Under the pieces are notes generated by a model that saw only the letters and a list, made by a program, of their open reading frames with translations, did not search any database and was not told the origin of the DNA. The translations under genes and the position numbers were made by a program. A stretch of 64,000 nucleotides of DNA from Henckelia pumila (lineage: Eukaryota > Streptophyta > Magnoliopsida > Lamiales > Gesneriaceae). Location of the stretch: NCBI RefSeq assembly GCF_033568475.1, contig NC_133122.1, forward strand, positions 18,594,206 to 18,658,205, written 5' to 3'. Positions 59,405 through 64,000 of the stretch are shown one piece after another (the first letter of the stretch is position 1; each line of letters starts with the position of its first letter).

Positions 59405-60304
59405 TTGTGAATTTACATGTCTATCCTTTTCTATTAATATTACATAATTAATGTGTTTTTTCAATTATCTATTTATGTGTCTCTTCAACTAATTAAGTAA
59501 TTCATTTAAAAAAATATATCATGCACTTTTTAAAATAAAAAAAAATGAAATTTTGTGCATCTACTATTTATTATTTGGCCTTGTTTTTATTTGATATGCA
59601 CTGTTTCAAATAAAAAATGATAATTTTGTGCATCTACTATTTATTATTTGGTTTTTTTATTATTTTATTTAATTTCTCTATTATATATCTCTAATATCTA
59701 ATCTAATACTATAATCTATATTATAACTATAAATATATGAGTTTCATTTGAGACCAATTTTATTTTACCCTTATCTAATATAATAATATAATCTATACTA
59801 CAACTATACATATATGAGTTTGATTTGTAACTAATTTTACACTCTTATTTATTTGTGCTTGTGAATTTACATGTCTACCCTTTTCTATTAATACTACATA
59901 ATTAATGTGTTTTTTTAATTATCTATTTATGTGTCTCTTCAACTAATTAAGTAATTCATTTAAAAAATTATATCATGCACTTTTTTTAAAAAAAAAATTA
60001 AAATTTTGTGCATCTACTATTTATTATTTGACCTTGTTTTTATTTGATATGCACTGTTTCAAATAAAAAATGATAATTTTGTGCATCTACTATTTATTAT
60101 TTGATTTTTTTATTATTTTATTTAATTTCTCTATTTTATATCTCTAATATCTAATCTAATACTATATTCTATACTATAACTATAAATATATGAGTTTCAT
60201 TTGGGACCAATTTTACCCTTATCTAATATAATAATATAATCTATAATACAACTATAAATATATGAGTTTGATTTGTAACTAATTTTACCCTCTTATTTAT
60301 TTGT
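59405..60304. repeat. Tandem duplication A, about 454-bp unit, two copies
   Basis: Copies at 59405-59858 and 59859-60304 both start TTGTGAATTTACATGTCTA and run through the same order of motifs (GTGTCTCTTCAACTAATTAA, TTTTGTGCATCTACTATTTA, TATGAGTTT). Each unit also repeats TTTTGTGCATCTACTATTTA twice internally. Not coding. Confidence 0.8.
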
Positions 60305-61650
60305 GGTTCATAAAGTTGTTTATGTCATTTTTTGCACAAACTTAATAGAGTCATTAATACAATAAATAACTCCACCAAATTTCATAACCTTGTAGTTTGA
60401 ATGTTTAGTGGAAAATGATATTTCTAGGAAAAATAAGAGCTAATTTTTTTTATTATTTCATGTAAAGTGGAAGGTTTATTGATTGATGCATGGTAATTGG
60501 ATCCGTGTGTTTTCATTTAATTATTTCGGTAATGTGTGTTAAATATTATAATCAACTACCTACTTTAATTTTTGTTGAAATTAATGTTTTTTCCCTTTTC
60601 ATAAATATAAATAAATTTTGATTTCATCTTCGTGTCTTTGATTTCATTTCAATATGAAGGATATAAAGGCGTCTACATTTTTCCGATTTGGTTTCCATAT
60701 TTTAATTTTTTTTTAAAAAAAGTAATTTTACGTGTAATTTTTTGCTAATAGCCACAAGTAGAAGAAAAAAATTAGAAAATAAAAAAAAATCCACAAGTGC
60801 CTTTAAATATGTCAGTAAATATCATTTTTTTTAGTTTTTTTCCAATGAAACTGGGTATTGAAAGAGGTAGATTATAAATGCGCTTTTGTAAATTTTTCTA
60901 AAGTTTATTTGCACTAAAATTTGATTAGTTGATTTATTTTCAATTTTATTTATATATTTTATTCTTTTATCTATAATTTATTTGTGGTTCATAAGGTTGT
61001 TGTGTCATTTAATTTTTTGTACTAAATTAATATAGTCATTAATAGTATACTTAATTCTACCAATTTTGATAACCTTGTAGTTTGAGTGCTTAGTAGAAAA
61101 TGATATTCCTAAGAAAAAAATAAGATCTATTTTTTTTATTTGATGTATAATGAAAGGATTATTGATTGATTCATTCGAAGCGTGTGTTTGCATTTAATTA
61201 TTTCGGTAATGTGTGTTAATTATTATGACCGACTATCCATTTTTTGTGAAATTAATGTATTTTTTTGTTTCCTTATCATCTTCCTAAATATAAATAAATT
61301 TGTCATTCATTTTCTTGTAATTGATTTTTTACTTCGATATTAATGATATAAAGACGTCTACAATTTTTTGTTTGACTTCTAGATTTTTATGTTTTTCAAC
61401 CTTTACATGTAATTTTTGCCTAATAGCCACAAGTAGAATAAAGAGATTAAAAAAAATAAAATACTTAAAAAAAAAAAATCCACAAGTGCCCTTTAAAATA
61501 TGTCAATATATGTCATTTTTTTAGTGTGTCTTTCCAATGAAACTGAGTATTGAGAGCATGTGTATTTTAAGTGTGATTTTGTAATTTTTTCTAACATTTA
61601 TTTGCACTATAATTTTATTAGTTTGATTTATTTTCAGTTTTATTCATAGA
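60295..61650. repeat. Tandem duplication B, about 680-bp unit, two copies
   Basis: Copies at 60295-60975 and 60976-61650 both start TTTATTTGTGGTTCATAA. They share AACCTTGTAGTTTGA, TAATTATTTCGGTAATGTGT, AATAGCCACAAGTAGAA and CCAATGAAACTG in order. The copies are more diverged than those of block A. Block B starts where block A ends, with TTATTTATTTGTG at the joint. Confidence 0.8.
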
Positions 61651-62185
61651 AAAATAAATTAATGAGAAGTTTTAAATGATATAAATTACTTTCTACTTTT
61701 GAATTTAATGTATACTATATATAATATAATATTAATTATAGGAAATTTTTTTTACATATGACGTTTGATTCTTTTTTTTCTTAAAACACATATTATATTT
61801 TTTGTTTTAAAATATGTGTTTTTATTACACATATTTATTTAATTGATCATATATATCATGAGAAATTTTATTTCCCATGAAATTAATTTTCATCAATATT
61901 AATTTACAAAAAAATCATTGTGACATAAAATTAACTATTTATAGTAACTCTAAAAAAATTGAGAAAGGTTTTAAATGATTGAAAATTTCGCACAAACATG
62001 AGTGATATTGAATTTAGTAACAATTTTAGGATTTCTATTTAACATTAATACGATCATTTTTTTAATTAAGAAAATTTTTTGAGGCATAGAGCTTGAGTTG
62101 TGCAGTTTAAAAGATTTGAATTGCACCGTCACCACTAGCTATAGCTATTGGTAAGTGTCATACAATCGGTCCTACATTATTTTTA
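61651..62185. other. AT-rich spacer
   Basis: No gene, RNA or repeat I can support. Confidence 0.4.
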
Positions 62186-62372
62186 GGAAAATACTACATG
62201 TTCATGGAGAGTTACACGTTTACACATTACACTTACAATTACATGATTATCCCTGATGCATTTTTGAAAGATTGTTTTTCCAAATAAAGTGTTGGGATAA
62301 TCATGTAATTTTAAGTATAATGTGTAACTCAACGTATAACAATCAGTGTACATGTATAACACTACCCTTATT
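62186..62372. mobile_element. Hairpin-forming MITE-like element
   Basis: TACACATTACACTTACAATT with CATGATTATCCC (62231-62265) is mirrored by GGGATAATCATG with TAATTTTAAGTATAATGTGTA (62293-62327). Outer arms (AGGAAAATACTACATGTTCA; TGTACATGTATAACACTACCC) are also roughly inverted. No clear TSD. Confidence 0.5.
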
Positions 62373-62767
62373 TTTATTGGTTTTATTTATGATTAGTATT
62401 AATTTAATGAAAAAAATACTCTATATGTCCAAATTATGTAGGTCACGTTTTTTTTTTTTTTTTGTCTCAAATGTAAAATAATATTTATTACACTCCTTGA
62501 CTAATATACATTTATTAATTATATCTTAAAAATTGTGCAATTATTTTTTGAATACATTAAATAAAGATAAAATGGGGAGTTTGTACAAAATTTGTTTCCC
62601 AATATTTTTTTTCTTAATCCGTGTGAAAAAAATAGGTCTATATAATTAGGACGAATGAAGTATTTTTTTTTTTACTTGAGGAGAGTTGTCCTTACATTAA
62701 GATTACACAAAAACATGGATTGAAAAGTGTCTTATTTGGATAGGTGAATTTATATGATTTATTGTAA
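62373..62767. other. AT-rich spacer before the second MULE
   Basis: No gene is seen. It ends with TTATTGTAA at 62759-62767, the expected left copy of a 9-bp TSD. Confidence 0.4.
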
Positions 62768-64000
62768 GGGAGAATTGGAGATAAATCCCCAATCAAAATC
62801 AAAAGTTTAAAATCAGTCCCCTTGTCATAACTTTTTATTCTGCACTCCCTATTGACCCAAAAAGTTTAATTATACTCCCTGTTTCATGTTTTATCCCATT
62901 TTCCCTTTTAATTCTATTTTTTTTAATTTTCTTGTTTTATCCCATTTTCCCTTTTAATTCTATTTTTTTTAATTTTCTTTTCCCATTTATTATTATTATT
63001 ATCTCCTACCTTCACTTTAGTTTTTTCCCCAATTTCACGTCTCATGTGAATCCCTAAACAACCCCACCGATTTCCATCGCCTCTCTTCCCTCCCAATTTC
63101 TACGACGTCCAGTGAAGAAAACTAAATCTTGTGCCACCAATTTTCTCATCTTCTAGTCAACATCAAGAATCCACCGGCAGTAGGAACCCACCAATTTGTG
63201 ACACCTACGGGAAACGATAGAAATCAGGCGACAAGGGACAACGATTGGAAGCAAAGAAGCGAGGAAAGTGAGTTTCTTGTTATCTACTTGTTCGATTTGT
63301 TCCATATCTTATGAGATTTGTGCTTAATTTGTTTAATCAGTGTTTCGCTTCAAATCCTCTCATTTTTCTGAATCGTGGTCACCAATTTCGAGCTGATAAT
63401 TTGGTGATGATTTGTTACTTTACTTGTTGGGAATCTGTTGGCTTAATAATTTTATATTATTAGCGACACCCACTATCCTTTGATCAATTAATCGATGATT
63501 TTTACTCGTATGTTTTTTTTATTTCCGAGGCATTGTGATGGTTTTTTTTTTGTTTTTGGAGTTTTGTTGACTTCTAGGTTTATTGGTTTGGTGGGTACTT
63601 AATTTTCCTTGTTTTTAATTACCAATCAGTAAATTCTATTTGTATTAGTGTTCAAAATAATTATTTGATGCAGCAATTATCTTTCTCATCAGGACTTTGA
63701 ATTCGTTGAGTTGAAAGAATATAATTTTATTCTTGTTTACTAAGATTTTGTTTTTTTTATCATGTATATTGAGGTATAGTTATTGATTTTTATTTAATTT
63801 TTTAATCGTTCATTTGACTAATATTTCTGCTTAATTTCTTGTAGGAATGGAATCTGCATCTGGATCCTCTAATTTTTCATTTTTGGGTAGCTGTGATTAT
63901 AAAAATGACCTTTATATGATTTCAATCTATAATGGCTTCAGTCTAATGGAGTTGTTTCTGAATCTTGGAAGAAAATGTAAGGAGATTACTCCACAAACTA
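62768..64000 (+). mobile_element. Left end of a second MULE related to 6040-15465
   Basis: GGGAGAATTGGAGATAAATC followed by CAGTCCCCTTGTCATAAC and CACTCCCTATTGACCC parallels the left TIR of the first MULE (GGGTGAATTGTGATAAAATA ... TAGTCCCTGTGTCAG ... AAACTCCCTAAATA). 24-30 bp near 62885-62975 are directly repeated (GTTTTATCCCATTTTCCCTT). A CT-rich leader and a leader intron precede a transposase-type start codon at 63847. The right end lies outside the window. Confidence 0.75.
63847..64000 (+). CDS. N-terminus of a second MULE transposase (partial)
   Basis: ATG at 63847 follows TTTCTTGTAG/GA, a good splice acceptor, as at the first element. It encodes 51 open codons: MESASGSSNFSFLGSCDY, then LYMISIYNGFSLMELFLNL. 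The first element has MESGVGSSSNLVFLGTCKCK, then LFVISNFSGCSLEDIFLSL. The matching pattern places this as the PB1-like N-terminal region of a MuDR-type transposase. No stop appears before the window ends, so this copy may be less decayed, but only about 7% of the expected protein is visible. Confidence 0.75.
   Translation, partial: MESASGSSNFSFLGSCDYKNDLYMISIYNGFSLMELFLNLGRKCKEITPQT

Overview
This is plant nuclear DNA. It has AT-rich intergenic sequence, GT-AG introns, a peroxisomal enzyme ending in SKL, an orthologue of a plant-specific TOUSLED-kinase partner, and dense nested transposons. The codon and intron style suggest a eudicot; I cannot name the species. I see no CRISPR array, rRNA gene or tRNA gene. 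Coordinates of spliced genes were set by hand from splice signals and checked for reading-frame phase.

Layout. 1-2535 is the 5' end of a decayed Ty3/gypsy element on the minus strand (gag remnant, tRNA-Asp-type primer-binding site, LTR). 2.7-5.7 kb holds several small terminal-inverted-repeat (TIR) elements. 6040-15465 is a 9.4-kb Mutator-like element (MULE) with aligned TIRs and a perfect 9-bp target-site duplication (TSD). It carries a MuDR-type transposase (plus strand) facing a GRF zinc-finger/membrane gene and a DUF1985-Ulp1 (C48) protease-like gene (minus strand). All three contain stops. 16.5-17.0 kb is a LINE RNase H fragment with a 13-bp TSD, and 17.9-19.2 kb is a non-autonomous MULE.

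The host genes are three, all on the plus strand and all apparently intact. A peroxisomal enoyl-CoA hydratase/isomerase lies at 20401-21426 (3 exons, 266 aa). A fusion of a phosphoglycerate-kinase-like domain with a TrmB-type tRNA (guanine-N7) methyltransferase lies at 23606-31495 (13 exons, 682 aa), with a hAT-type element in intron 10. A TSL-kinase interacting protein 1 (TKI1) orthologue lies at 54642-58892 (13 exons, 773 aa), with one GC-AG intron.

31.9-47.7 kb is a three-level nest. A TIR element was hit by a Ty1/copia element (275-bp LTRs, TSD AATTT), whose pol gene was then hit by a Ty3/gypsy chromovirus-like element (about 2-kb LTRs, uninterrupted 1523-aa polyprotein). 48366-50902 is a solo LTR with TSD GTTGG. 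59.4-61.65 kb contains two successive tandem duplications of long AT-rich units. At 62768 a second MULE related to the first begins and runs out of the window; its transposase N-terminus is open and resembles that of the first.

The strongest candidate for an unusual system is the pair of multi-gene MULEs: transposase, SUMO-protease-like protein and GRF/membrane protein. The copy inside the window is decayed, while the copy at the right edge may be younger. The PGK-TrmB fusion, with apparently lost kinase residues, is the most interesting host gene.
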